DNA of 64,000 nt from JAGTRP01 sp035255045. GTDB lineage: Bacteria; Pseudomonadota; Gammaproteobacteria; Burkholderiales; Rhodocyclaceae. Position numbers and translations under genes: made by a program. The notes under the pieces were generated by a model. The model was not told the origin of the DNA and ran no database searches. It worked only from the letters and a program-made list of their open reading frames with translations. Positions 32,935-41,640 of this stretch are shown in pieces. The stretch lies in NCBI GenBank assembly GCA_035255045.1, contig DATFAA010000054.1, positions 1-64,000 on the forward strand. Direction: 5' to 3'. Every line of letters starts with the position of its first letter. Position 1 is the stretch's first letter.

Positions 32935-35823
32935 ATGGCCCGTCCCCTACCCGCTCCGATTGCCGCCTTCTTCCATTCCCGGCGCCTTCGCCTGGCCTTG
33001 TGGTGGGCTCTCGGCCTGTTCGTGGCCTACGTGGCCATCGGCTTCCTGATCCTGCCGCCGGTAGCCAGGTCGGTAATGGAGAGCCAACTCGGCCAGGCCC
33101 TCCATCGTCAGGTAGACATCGAACGGGTCAAGACCAATCCCTTCACCTGGACGGCGGACGTCGAAGGCCTCACGGTCCATACGGCCGAGGGCCAGGAACT
33201 GCTGGGCTTCGACCGCCTCCACCTGGATGCCGAGGCCGCCTCCCTGGTGGAGGGCGGGCTGGTGGTGCGGGAACTGCGCCTCGAGGGGCCGCGCCTGCGG
33301 GTCACCCGGGTGAGCCCGGAGCGCTACGACATCTCGGACCTCATCGAGGAGTGGAGCAAACCTTCCGATTCGCCGCCTCCCCATTTCTCCATCAGCAACA
33401 TCCAGGTCAGCGGCGGCCGGGCGACCCTGGTGGACAAGCCGAAGGGAACGACCCACGAGGTCGCCGACCTGGCCCTCGACGTTCCCTTCCTCTCCAGCCT
33501 GCCCTACCAGACCGACATCTTCGTGGAGCCCCGCTTCTCGGCCAAGGTGAACGGCGCGCCCTTCGTCCTCACCGGGCGCAGCAAGCCCTTCGCCGAATCC
33601 CACGACAGCGAGCTCAACATCGACCTGGACCGGGTGGAGCTCGGCCGCTACCTGCCCTATTCCCCCGTCCGCCTGCCCTTCACCCTGCGCAGCGGCAGCC
33701 TGGATACCGAGCTGAAGCTGGTTTTCCGCCAGAACAAGGCGCAGCCGGCGACCCTGCGGCTGGTCGGCAAGGCCCACGTCAAGAACCTGGCCCTGGCCGA
33801 AGCCGGCGGCCAGCCGCTCCTGGCCTTCAAGCAGCTGGACGTGGCGGTGCGGGAGGCCGATCTCCTGAAGCGGCGCTTCGCCGTCGACAGCGTGCGCATC
33901 GCCGGCCTCGACGCCCGGGCCCGCATCGCTGCCAACGGCGAACTCAACTGGGCGCAGGTGGCGGACCGCCTGGGGTCCGGCGGTGACAGCGGCAAGAAGT
34001 CGGCTCCGGCCACCTGGTCGGTGGGGGAAATCCGCCTGGAGGACGGCGCCCTGCGCTACCAGGACCAGCGCACTCCCGACCTGCCGGTGCAGGTGATCGA
34101 CCGGCTCGACGCCAAGGTCGGCGGCCTCTCCAGCGCTGCCGGCAGCAAGCTGGCGGTGGACGTGGCGGCCCGGGTGAACGAGTCCGGCAGCCTCAAGGCC
34201 CGGGGCGATGTGCGCCTGCAGCCCCTGGCTGCCAGCCTGGAAATCGAAACCGGCGGCATTTCCATCCTGCCCTTCCAGCCCTATTTCGGCGAATACCTCA
34301 ACATCGCCCTGGTCCAGGGACAGCTCTCCGGCCAGGGCCAGCTCGACCTGCGGATGGAGGACGAGGGCCTGGCGGGCGGCTTCAAGGGCCAGCTCACCGT
34401 CGGCGACCTGCAGAGCGTCACCAAGGCCGACCGGGCCGATTTCCTGAAATGGAAGTCCCTCTTCGTCGGCAACATCGACGCCCGCCTGCGGCCCCTTTCG
34501 CTGTCGGCGGGGGAAGTGGCCCTGAGCGACTTCTACGCCCGGGTCATCGTCAGCCCCCAGGGGCGCCTCAACCTCGCCGACATCATCCGCAAGCCGGAAG
34601 GCAAGAAAGACGGCGGCTCCGACCAGGAATCGGTGCCCGTGCGCATCGGCAAGGTCAGCCTCCAGGGGGGCACGGTCAATTTCTCGGACCATTTCGTCAA
34701 GCCCAACTACACGGTGAACGTCACCCGCATCGGCGGGCGCATCACCGGCCTCTCATCCCAGCCCAAGGCCACCGCCGACCTGGAACTGCGGGGCAACTAC
34801 GGCAGCCACGCGCCGGTGGAGGTGCGGGCCAAGCTCAATCCCTTCGCCGCCAAGGCCTACCTGGACCTCAAGGGCGAGATCCGGGGCGTGGACCTCACCA
34901 CCCTGTCCACCTACTCGGGCAAGTACGCCGGCTACGCCATCGACGAGGGCAAGCTCTCCCTCTACGTCACCTACCACCTGGAAAACAGCCAGCTCACCGC
35001 CGACAACCGGGTCTTCCTGGACCGCCTGACCTTCGGCCAACGGGTGGACAGCCCGACCGCCACTAGTCTGCCGGTCAAGCTCGCCATCGCGCTGCTCAAG
35101 AACAGCCGCGGCGAGATCGACGTGAACCTGCCCGTCGCCGGCTCCATCGACGATCCCCAGTTCTCCCTGGGCGGCATCATCACCCGGGTCATCGGCAACC
35201 TCATCGTCAAGGTCGTGACCGCGCCCTTTGCCTTCCTGGGGAACCTGTTCGGTGGCGGGGAGGAGCTGTCCACCGTCGATTTCGCCCCCGGCCGGGCGGC
35301 CCTCGATCCCGGTGCGGTCAAGAAGCTGGAGGCCCTGGCCAAGGCCATGGCCGACCGCCCGGCGCTGAAGCTGGAAATCACCGGCCGGGCGGACCCCGAG
35401 ACCGACCGGGACGGTCTCAAGCGGGTGGCCGTGGAGCGGGCGGTCAAGGCGGAAAAACTGAAGGACCAGAAGAAGGGCGCCGAGGCCGCGACCGTGGACA
35501 GCGTCGCCGTCAGCGCCCAGGAATACCCGGTCTTCCTCAAGCGGGCCTACCGGGACGCCAAGTTTCCCAAGCCCCGCAACGTCATCGGCCTGCCCAAGGA
35601 CCTGCCGGTGGAGGAAATGGAGAAGCTCATGCTAGCCAACCTGCCGGTGGGTGAGGAGGAGCTGCAGCAATTGGCGGATCGGCGGGCCGAGACGGTCCAG
35701 GGCTGGCTCCTGGAGCAGGGCAAGGTGCCTGGCGAACGCCTCTTCATCCTTGCCCCCAAGATCGCCAGGGCCGGGGCCGACGACAAGGCCAGCCCCAGCC
35801 GGGTGGATTTCTCCCTACGCTAG
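32935..35823 (+). CDS. DUF748 domain-containing AsmA-like protein
   Basis: 962 residues. One N-terminal helix (about 22-42, LALWWALGLFVAYVAIGFLI) anchors a large periplasmic body rich in beta-strand repeats, with the DUF748 region in the middle (RLNLADIIRKPEGK, FSDHFVKPNYTVNVTRIGGR, KLSLYVTYHLENSQLTADNRVFLDRLTFG) and a C-terminal OmpA-like/LPP20-like tail that begins at about 775 (STVDFAPGRAALDPGAVKKLEALAKAMADRP). The AsmA-like fold suggests a bridge or channel for lipid between membranes. Start ATG at 32935 with GAAG upstream. It converges on slt with only 12 bases between stops. It is the second AsmA-superfamily protein in this window. Confidence 0.84.
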   Translation: MARPLPAPIAAFFHSRRLRLALWWALGLFVAYVAIGFLILPPVARSVMESQLGQALHRQVDIERVKTNPFTWTADVEGLTVHTAEGQELLGFDRLHLDAEAASLVEGGLVVRELRLEGPRLRVTRVSPERYDISDLIEEWSKPSDSPPPHFSISNIQVSGGRATLVDKPKGTTHEVADLALDVPFLSSLPYQTDIFVEPRFSAKVNGAPFVLTGRSKPFAESHDSELNIDLDRVELGRYLPYSPVRLPFTLRSGSLDTELKLVFRQNKAQPATLRLVGKAHVKNLALAEAGGQPLLAFKQLDVAVREADLLKRRFAVDSVRIAGLDARARIAANGELNWAQVADRLGSGGDSGKKSAPATWSVGEIRLEDGALRYQDQRTPDLPVQVIDRLDAKVGGLSSAAGSKLAVDVAARVNESGSLKARGDVRLQPLAASLEIETGGISILPFQPYFGEYLNIALVQGQLSGQGQLDLRMEDEGLAGGFKGQLTVGDLQSVTKADRADFLKWKSLFVGNIDARLRPLSLSAGEVALSDFYARVIVSPQGRLNLADIIRKPEGKKDGGSDQESVPVRIGKVSLQGGTVNFSDHFVKPNYTVNVTRIGGRITGLSSQPKATADLELRGNYGSHAPVEVRAKLNPFAAKAYLDLKGEIRGVDLTTLSTYSGKYAGYAIDEGKLSLYVTYHLENSQLTADNRVFLDRLTFGQRVDSPTATSLPVKLAIALLKNSRGEIDVNLPVAGSIDDPQFSLGGIITRVIGNLIVKVVTAPFAFLGNLFGGGEELSTVDFAPGRAALDPGAVKKLEALAKAMADRPALKLEITGRADPETDRDGLKRVAVERAVKAEKLKDQKKGAEAATVDSVAVSAQEYPVFLKRAYRDAKFPKPRNVIGLPKDLPVEEMEKLMLANLPVGEEELQQLADRRAETVQGWLLEQGKVPGERLFILAPKIARAGADDKASPSRVDFSLR

Positions 35824-35835
35824 AACGCCGGCCCC

Positions 35836-37770
35836 TCAGGGCAGGTCGGCGTCCTTGATGGCGTCGGATAGGCGGGCGCCGATGGTGCCCAGGCGGGCTT
35901 TCAGGGATTCCGGCTTGCCGTTGAACAGGGCCGAGTAGTACACGGCGTTGCTCATCACCTTCTTCACGTAGTCCCGCGTTTCCGAGAAGGGGATGGTCTC
36001 GGCGTAGATGGCGCCTTCCAGGGGCTGGTCGGCGCGCCACTTGCGGGCCCGCCCGGGGCCGGCGTTGTAGGCGGCTGAGGCCAGCACCGGCTGGTTGTCC
36101 AGGTTCTCCATGACCATCCGCATGTAGGCGGTGCCGAGGAGGACGTTGGTGTCGGTGTCGTTCACCTTGCCCTGGTGGAAGTCCTTGAGACCGAGCTTCT
36201 TGGCCACCCACTTGGCGGTGGCCGGCATGAGCTGCATGAGGCCGGAGGCGCCCACCGTCGATTTGGCGTGGGTGATGAAGCGGCTTTCCTGGCGCATCAG
36301 GCCATAGACCCAGGCATCGTCCAGGGACTGGTTGCGGGCCACCGGCCGCACCTGGTCGCTGTAGGGGGCCAGATAGCGCAGGCTGTAGTCGTGTTCGTTC
36401 TTGGTCCGGTCGGCGGCGGCGATGGCGCGGTCGTAGATCTGGTTGCGCTTGGCCAGCTCGGCGGCGGCCAGCAGCTCCCGGTCGCTCATGCCCCGCAGGG
36501 ACCAGTTCCATTCCTTCATGCCTTCGGTACGCAGGTCCAGGCGGTAGAAGGCCAGGGCCCGCCGGATGCCGGCATTGTTGCTGGCCTGGGCCAGTTCTTC
36601 GCCGGTCAGGGCCGCGGCCTTGGCCGGCGGGGTGATGAAGCGGTCCAGTTCCTCGTCGGCCAGGTTGCCGTAGAAATGGGGCTGGCCGGCGATGCGCTCG
36701 AACAGGGCGTTGGCCTGGGTGATGCGCCCCCCCGATTTGTAGGCCCGGCCCAGCCAGTAGATCCATTCGGGCAGGGCGGCGAGGCGGGCCGGCATGGCTT
36801 CGATGGCGGAGCGCACCGTGCCCCAGTCCTGGGCCCGCAGGGCGGCCCGCACCTTCCACTGGTGGGCGTCGTCGGAGAGCGGACTGCTGCCGGCCCGGGC
36901 GTACCAGGCCAGGGCTTCCGGCATGTGGCGCTTGGCAGCGTTGAGCGCCACCTCACCCCAGGCCCATTGCTTCTCGCTGTCGCCCAGGCGGTCCTGGAGC
37001 TTTTCCAACTGCTCGGCGGCGGTGCGGGGGTCGTTGGCGGCGACGCGCTGGATGGCCAGGGCGGCCAGCTCGCGGCCGAGCCGGCTGGCGGCCCAGTTGG
37101 CAGGCAGCTTGACCAGGGTGGCCATGGCCTTGTCCACCACCGCGTCCACCTGGCGGTTGTCCGGGGTTTGGCTGGCCGGCAGATAGTGCATGGTGGCCTT
37201 GGCCCAGTTGGTGCGGTTGGCCTCGAACTGGCGCCGGATCCGGGCCCAGACGTCGTCGGCCAGCACCTTCTTTTCCCAGATCAGGGCTTCCAGCACCGGC
37301 TGGCAGGCGTCGGGCGGCTCCAGGAGGCCGAGCCACAGGGGCTGGGCCTCGTCCAGGGCGGTCTTGTCGCCCCGGGCCAGGCGGGCCTGGAGATTGAGGC
37401 AGGTGACTTCCTGCTCGGGGGAGATCAGCTTCGGGTACTCGGCCTCGAATCCGACCCACAGGGCCTTGCGGGCGAGCATGCGCAGCCAGTCGCCCCGCAG
37501 TTTTTCGGCCACGTAGCTGCCGTCGTAGCGTTCCAGGAAACTGCGGATGGTGGCCGGGTCCACCTGTTCCAGGTTCATCCGCAGCTGGAAATATTCGATG
37601 TAGGGGCTGAGGTCGTAGCCGCTGCCGACCACGGCGGCGGCCCGCTCGAGCTTGATGTAGTCACCGGCACGGAAGGCGTCGCGGGCGATGAGGAAAGCCG
37701 TGTCGCGACTGTCCTGGGCAAAGACGGGGGAAACGAGGAAAAGCGAAAGAGCGAGGACCCGGAACTTCAT
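35836..37770 (-). CDS. slt: Soluble lytic murein transglycosylase
   Basis: 644 residues. A periplasmic enzyme that cleaves peptidoglycan to 1,6-anhydro-muropeptides. Signal peptide MKFRVLALSLFLVSPVFA; an alpha-helical superhelical U/L region up to about residue 475; then the lysozyme-like catalytic domain with Glu495 in MRQESRF, STVGASGLMQLMPATA and AYNAGPGRARKW. Start ATG at 37770 is chosen because it begins the signal peptide; an ATG ten codons upstream would overlap the neighbouring gene's start. It is divergent from the cyclo-ligase gene with only 14 bases between start codons. Confidence 0.94.
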   Translation of the reverse strand: MKFRVLALSLFLVSPVFAQDSRDTAFLIARDAFRAGDYIKLERAAAVVGSGYDLSPYIEYFQLRMNLEQVDPATIRSFLERYDGSYVAEKLRGDWLRMLARKALWVGFEAEYPKLISPEQEVTCLNLQARLARGDKTALDEAQPLWLGLLEPPDACQPVLEALIWEKKVLADDVWARIRRQFEANRTNWAKATMHYLPASQTPDNRQVDAVVDKAMATLVKLPANWAASRLGRELAALAIQRVAANDPRTAAEQLEKLQDRLGDSEKQWAWGEVALNAAKRHMPEALAWYARAGSSPLSDDAHQWKVRAALRAQDWGTVRSAIEAMPARLAALPEWIYWLGRAYKSGGRITQANALFERIAGQPHFYGNLADEELDRFITPPAKAAALTGEELAQASNNAGIRRALAFYRLDLRTEGMKEWNWSLRGMSDRELLAAAELAKRNQIYDRAIAAADRTKNEHDYSLRYLAPYSDQVRPVARNQSLDDAWVYGLMRQESRFITHAKSTVGASGLMQLMPATAKWVAKKLGLKDFHQGKVNDTDTNVLLGTAYMRMVMENLDNQPVLASAAYNAGPGRARKWRADQPLEGAIYAETIPFSETRDYVKKVMSNAVYYSALFNGKPESLKARLGTIGARLSDAIKDADLP

Positions 37771-37784
37771 GCTAGATTGGTGCG

Positions 37785-38393
37785 GTGAAAAAGACGTCAA
37801 AGACTGACCCTATTGAGAATAGCACGGTATGGCGGCAGGCGCTGCGGCGTGAAATGGTGAATCGGCGCTTGGCGTTGACCGTGGAGATGCACGCCGAGTT
37901 TTCGGCCGCCATCGTCGCCCATCTTGTGGAGCGTCTGCCCCAGCTGGCGACGGCCGTGGTGGGCTTCTGCTGGCCCATCAAGAATGAGCCGGACGTGCGG
38001 GCCGCCCTCGATGCCTGGCGCCGCCAGGGCGGCCGGGCGGCCCTGCCGGTGGTGGTGGAAGAGGCCGCGCCCCTGGCCTTCCGGGCCTGGGAGCCCGACA
38101 CACCGCTGCTCCCCGACCGCTACGGAATCCCGACCCCGGACAGTGGCGACTGGCTGGTTCCCGACGCCCTCCTGCTGCCCCTCAATGCCTTCGACGGCGC
38201 CGGCTACCGCCTGGGCTACGGCGGCGGCTTCTTCGACCGCACCCTGGCCGCCCTGGCGCCCCGGCCCCTGGCGGTGGGCGTGGGTTTCGAGATGAACCGG
38301 GTGGATACCATCCGCCCCGAGCCCCACGACCAGCGGCTGGACTGGATCGTCACCGAGGCCGGGGCCTTCCCAATGAGGCTGAAGGGTTTCTAA
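37785..38393 (+). CDS. 5-formyltetrahydrofolate cyclo-ligase
   Basis: 202 residues. Converts 5-formyl-THF to 5,10-methenyl-THF with ATP. The C-terminal family motif RLGYGGGFFDRTLA is present, with basic N-terminal residues LRREMVNRRLAL. The start is given as GTG 37785; a GTG/ATG at 37852-37854 is too late for the fold, and the leading residues MKKTSKTDPIENS are non-conserved, so the exact start is uncertain. In many proteobacteria the 6S RNA gene lies just upstream; here the divergent slt gene leaves no room for it. The end overlaps the next, opposite gene by 4 bases. Confidence 0.9.
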   Translation: MKKTSKTDPIENSTVWRQALRREMVNRRLALTVEMHAEFSAAIVAHLVERLPQLATAVVGFCWPIKNEPDVRAALDAWRRQGGRAALPVVVEEAAPLAFRAWEPDTPLLPDRYGIPTPDSGDWLVPDALLLPLNAFDGAGYRLGYGGGFFDRTLAALAPRPLAVGVGFEMNRVDTIRPEPHDQRLDWIVTEAGAFPMRLKGF

Positions 38394-38659
38394 CGCCGGA
38401 AGCCGTTGAGGCCGAACAGCAGCAGCACCGACACCGCCGCCGCCAGCAGGGCTTGCCGCAGGTCGAAGATGCCGGTGTGCAGGGCCAGTTCGAGGTCGTA
38501 GGCGTGGCGCAGGGCGAGCAGCAGGAGGCCGCTGGCGAGGACCATGGCGGCGCCCCGGTAGGGCGGCCGCAGGGCGCTCAGGGTGACGATGCCGGCGGCG
38601 ATGCATTGGGCTCCCAGCGCCAGGGCGAGGCTGAGGACGGCGACGAGGTAGGGGCTCAT
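38390..38659 (-). CDS. Small three-helix membrane protein, family unrecognised
   Basis: 89 residues with three hydrophobic helices (about 3-27, 34-52 and 69-85), separated by short loops with charged residues. The start ATG at 38659 overlaps the stop of the aminotransferase gene (ATGA), so it is translationally coupled to it. I do not recognise the family. Sharing an operon with a sulfur amino-acid lyase could be incidental. Confidence 0.7.
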   Translation of the reverse strand: MSPYLVAVLSLALALGAQCIAAGIVTLSALRPPYRGAAMVLASGLLLLALRHAYDLELALHTGIFDLRQALLAAAVSVLLLFGLNGFRR

Positions 38660-39798
38660 GGGCGGCGGCTGGCGGCTTCGAGGCGGGAGAGGGCTTGGTC
38701 GAGGGTGGCCCGGGGGCAGCCGAAATTGAGCCGCACCCAGCCGGAGTAGTCGCCGCCGCGGCCAAAATCCTTGCCGTCGGAGAGTCCCAGGCCATGGGCT
38801 TCGAAATGCTTCGCCGGGTCCGCCACCCCCAGGTCCCGGGCGTCGATCCAGGCCAGGTAGGTGGCCTCCACCGGCGCCATGGCCAGGCCCGGCAGGCTGG
38901 CGACGGCGGCCTGCACCCGGTCGCGGTTGGCGGCCAGGTAGTCCAGTAGCTCGGCATGCCAGGGGCCGCCGTGGCGGTAGGCCGCCTCGCATGCCACCAG
39001 TCCGAGAACATTCACATGGGGAACGATGCCGTGCATGGCGGTGCGGAAACGCCGCCGCAGCCCGGCGTCGCCGATGACCGCGAAGGCGCAGCCGAGGCCG
39101 GGGACATTGAAGGTCTTGGAGGGCGCCATCAGGGTGATGGTGCGCCGGGCCATCTCGGGCGACAGCTTGGCGAAGGGCTGGTGGCGCCGCTCCTTGTCGA
39201 GGACGAGGCCGCAGTGGATTTCGTCGGAGCAGACCACCAGGTCGCGGCGCTCGCACAGTTCAGCCAGGGCGGTCAGTTCGTCCTGTCGCCAGCAGCGCCC
39301 GACCGGGTTGTGGGGATGGCAGAGGAGGAAGAGCCGGGTGGCCGGCGTCAGGGCGGCGGCGACCCGGTCCAGGTCCCACTGCCAGCCGCCGTCAGCCTGG
39401 ACCAGGGGAGCGGTGGCCAGTTCCCGGCCGGAGAAGGCCGGGGCGGAAAGGAAGGGCGGATAGACCGGGGTGGCGGAGAACACCCCGCCCTCCACCGCCC
39501 GGCAGGCGACGTTGAGGCCGGTGACCAGCCCCGGCAGCCAGACGATCCAGTCGGCCTCGATGGCCCAGTCGTATTCCCGGGCCAGATGTTCGACCACCGC
39601 CTCCGCCAGGGACGGCCAGGGCTGGGGATAGCCCAGGACGCCATGGTCGAGGCGCCGGTGCAGGGCCTCCAGCACCGGCGGCGGGGCGGCGAAGTCCATG
39701 TCCGCCACCCACAGGGGCAGGATGTCCCGGCCGGCGTACTTGCCCCACTTGATGGAGTCGCTGTGTCGCCGGTCGATGGGCTGGTCGAACGGGCTCAA
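38656..39798 (-). CDS. patB: MalY/PatB-family C-S lyase (class I/II aminotransferase fold)
   Basis: 380 residues. PLP enzyme that cleaves cystathionine or other cysteine thioethers; fold type I. PLP lysine K228 in MAPSKTFNVPGLGCAF, the HNPVGRCW aspartate-ring region HPHNPVGR, and SDEIHCGLVL. The start is TTG at 39798, overlapping the cysK stop: the opening SPFDQPIDRRHSDSIKWGKYAG matches the family N-terminus and no other start codon precedes it. The cysK-patB pair makes a coherent sulfur amino-acid unit: cysteine synthesis and C-S bond cleavage. The true substrate could also be a repressor-type role as in MalY, which is less likely here. Confidence 0.88.
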   Translation of the reverse strand: MSPFDQPIDRRHSDSIKWGKYAGRDILPLWVADMDFAAPPPVLEALHRRLDHGVLGYPQPWPSLAEAVVEHLAREYDWAIEADWIVWLPGLVTGLNVACRAVEGGVFSATPVYPPFLSAPAFSGRELATAPLVQADGGWQWDLDRVAAALTPATRLFLLCHPHNPVGRCWRQDELTALAELCERRDLVVCSDEIHCGLVLDKERRHQPFAKLSPEMARRTITLMAPSKTFNVPGLGCAFAVIGDAGLRRRFRTAMHGIVPHVNVLGLVACEAAYRHGGPWHAELLDYLAANRDRVQAAVASLPGLAMAPVEATYLAWIDARDLGVADPAKHFEAHGLGLSDGKDFGRGGDYSGWVRLNFGCPRATLDQALSRLEAASRRP

Positions 39799-40727
39799 AC
39801 GTCGAGGTGCTGGAAGAGCGCCGTGGACAGGTAGCGCTCGCCGCAGGAGGGCACCACCACCACCACCAGCTTGCCGGCGTTCTCGGGGCGCTTCGCCACC
39901 TCCAGGGCGGCCCAGACGGCGGCGCCGGAGGAGATGCCCACCAGCAGGCCTTCCTCGGTGGCCATGCGGCGGGCGATGGCGAAGGCGTCGTCGTTCTTGA
40001 CCCGCACCACCTCGTCGTAGACCTTGGTGTTGAGCACGGCGGGCACGAAGCCGGCGCCCAGGCCCTGGATGAGGTGGGGCCCCTTCTGGCCGCCGGACAG
40101 CACCGGCGAGGCGTCCGGCTCGACCGCGACGATCTGGACCCCGGGCTTGCGGGACTTGAGGACCTCGCCGACGCCGGTGACGGTGCCGCCGGTGCCGACC
40201 CCGGCCACCACGATGTCCACCTGGCCGTCGGTGTCCTGCCAGATTTCCTCGGCGGTGGTCTTGCGGTGGACTTCCGGGTTGGCCGGGTTCTCGAACTGCT
40301 GGGGAATGAAGTAGCGGGAGTCGGCGGCCGCCAGTTCCTGGGCCTTCTTGATGGCGCCGGTCATGCCTTCCGGTCCCGGGGTCTGGATCAGCTCGGCGCC
40401 ATAAGCTCTGAGCAGCAGCTTGCGCTCCCTGCTCATGGTCTCCGGCATGGTGAAGGCGCACTTGATGCCCCGGGCGGCGCAGACCATGGCCAGGCCGATG
40501 CCGGTGTTGCCGGAGGTGGGCTCGATGACGATGGTGTCGGGGCCGATCTTGCCGGCGCCTTGGGCGGCGTCCAGCATGGCGACCGCGATACGGTCCTTGA
40601 CGCTGCTGCCCGGGTTGAAGAACTCCAGCTTGGCGGCGACGGTGGCCTTGCAGTCGGCGGTGAGGCGGTTGAGGCGGACCAGGGGCGTGTTGCCCACCAG
40701 TTCGGTGACGTTATTGGCGATTTTCAT
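39795..40727 (-). CDS. cysK: Cysteine synthase A (O-acetylserine sulfhydrylase)
   Basis: 310 residues. Makes cysteine from O-acetylserine and sulfide. PLP lysine K44 in NPGSSVKDRIA, TSGNTGIG for substrate, and GVGTGGTVTGVG for the phosphate of PLP. Start ATG at 40727 with AAGGGG upstream; it overlaps the EAL gene's stop by 4 bases. Length and the GSSVKDR motif favour CysK over CysM. It is followed by patB with its start overlapping the cysK stop. Confidence 0.95.
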   Translation of the reverse strand: MKIANNVTELVGNTPLVRLNRLTADCKATVAAKLEFFNPGSSVKDRIAVAMLDAAQGAGKIGPDTIVIEPTSGNTGIGLAMVCAARGIKCAFTMPETMSRERKLLLRAYGAELIQTPGPEGMTGAIKKAQELAAADSRYFIPQQFENPANPEVHRKTTAEEIWQDTDGQVDIVVAGVGTGGTVTGVGEVLKSRKPGVQIVAVEPDASPVLSGGQKGPHLIQGLGAGFVPAVLNTKVYDEVVRVKNDDAFAIARRMATEEGLLVGISSGAAVWAALEVAKRPENAGKLVVVVVPSCGERYLSTALFQHLDV

Positions 40728-41587
40728 TTTTTGTTTCCCCTTGCATGAATGACGGGATTGTAGGCGACATCGGTTCCGCGATGGGTCGGGCGGCACTCGG
40801 GGTCGGGCTCGCCCAGGAAGTAGCCCTGCACCAGGTCCGCCCCGGCTTGCCGGGCGGCGGTGAGCTGGGTCGCGGTCTCCACGCCTTTGACCACGACGGT
40901 GGCTCCCAGTGCATGGGCGATGTCCACCTGGCGGGCAAGGGCCGTCGCCACCCGCTCGTCCTCCACCGCCGCCGCGATCATGCCGCCCTCCAGCTTGACG
41001 ATCTCCGGCTGCAGGCGCCACAGGCGGTCCAGGTTGCAGTGGCGCCAGCCGAAGTCGTCGATGGCGATCAGGTAGCCCCGCTGGCGGTAGTTCCTGACCG
41101 CCGCCATGAGGTGGGCGTCGTCCTCGATTGCGCTCTCCTGCACCTCCAGCACGATGTCGGCGGGGGCCAGGCCGCAGCGTTTGAGGATGGCCTCGAAGAC
41201 GAGGCCGTGATGGGTGCTCACCGCCTTCATGTGGCGGGGATGGAGGTTGAGATAGAGATAGCCGCCGGCCCGCTGGCGCTGGGCCAGGAAATTGAGGGCA
41301 TGGAGGATGCGGGCCAGGCGGTCGAGGCCGACGATGTCCGCCGACTCCGTCGACCGGTCGAAGACCGCCGCCGGCGGCATGGCTTCGGCCGTGGCCGAGG
41401 TCACCCGCAGCAGGGCCTCGTGGCCCATGGTGCGCTGCTTTTCCACATTGACGATGGGCTGGAAGGCGCTGGCCAGGCTGAGGTCGGCGAAGCGGGCCGT
41501 GGCGCGTCCGCCCTCGTCCACCAGTTCGCCGGCAGCCAGGCCGTCGGTCCGGTTGAAGGCGCGGATCAGGTCGGCGAGGGAGGGCAT
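40724..41587 (-). CDS. EAL domain protein with altered catalytic residues
   Basis: 287 residues, a stand-alone EAL domain without transmembrane or other sensory domain; an N-terminal extension of about 40 residues precedes it. Present: E57 in HEALLR, N114 in YLNLHP, E148, D177-D178 in IDDFG, K198, and Q254. Altered: the loop after DDFG is WRHCNL instead of GTGYSS, the VKID aspartate is E200, and the first Glu of EGVET is K234 (VVVKGVET). The loss of that glutamate and of loop 6 suggests a c-di-GMP binding or protein-interaction role, not hydrolysis. Start ATG at 41587. Its stop overlaps cysK, which puts a signalling protein at the head of a sulfur-metabolism transcript. Confidence 0.87.
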   Translation of the reverse strand: MPSLADLIRAFNRTDGLAAGELVDEGGRATARFADLSLASAFQPIVNVEKQRTMGHEALLRVTSATAEAMPPAAVFDRSTESADIVGLDRLARILHALNFLAQRQRAGGYLYLNLHPRHMKAVSTHHGLVFEAILKRCGLAPADIVLEVQESAIEDDAHLMAAVRNYRQRGYLIAIDDFGWRHCNLDRLWRLQPEIVKLEGGMIAAAVEDERVATALARQVDIAHALGATVVVKGVETATQLTAARQAGADLVQGYFLGEPDPECRPTHRGTDVAYNPVIHARGNKK

Positions 41588-41640
41588 GGACGGTCTCCTT
41601 GTGGATGGGCTGCGGCCGCCGCCGTCACCGGCCGCCCGCG

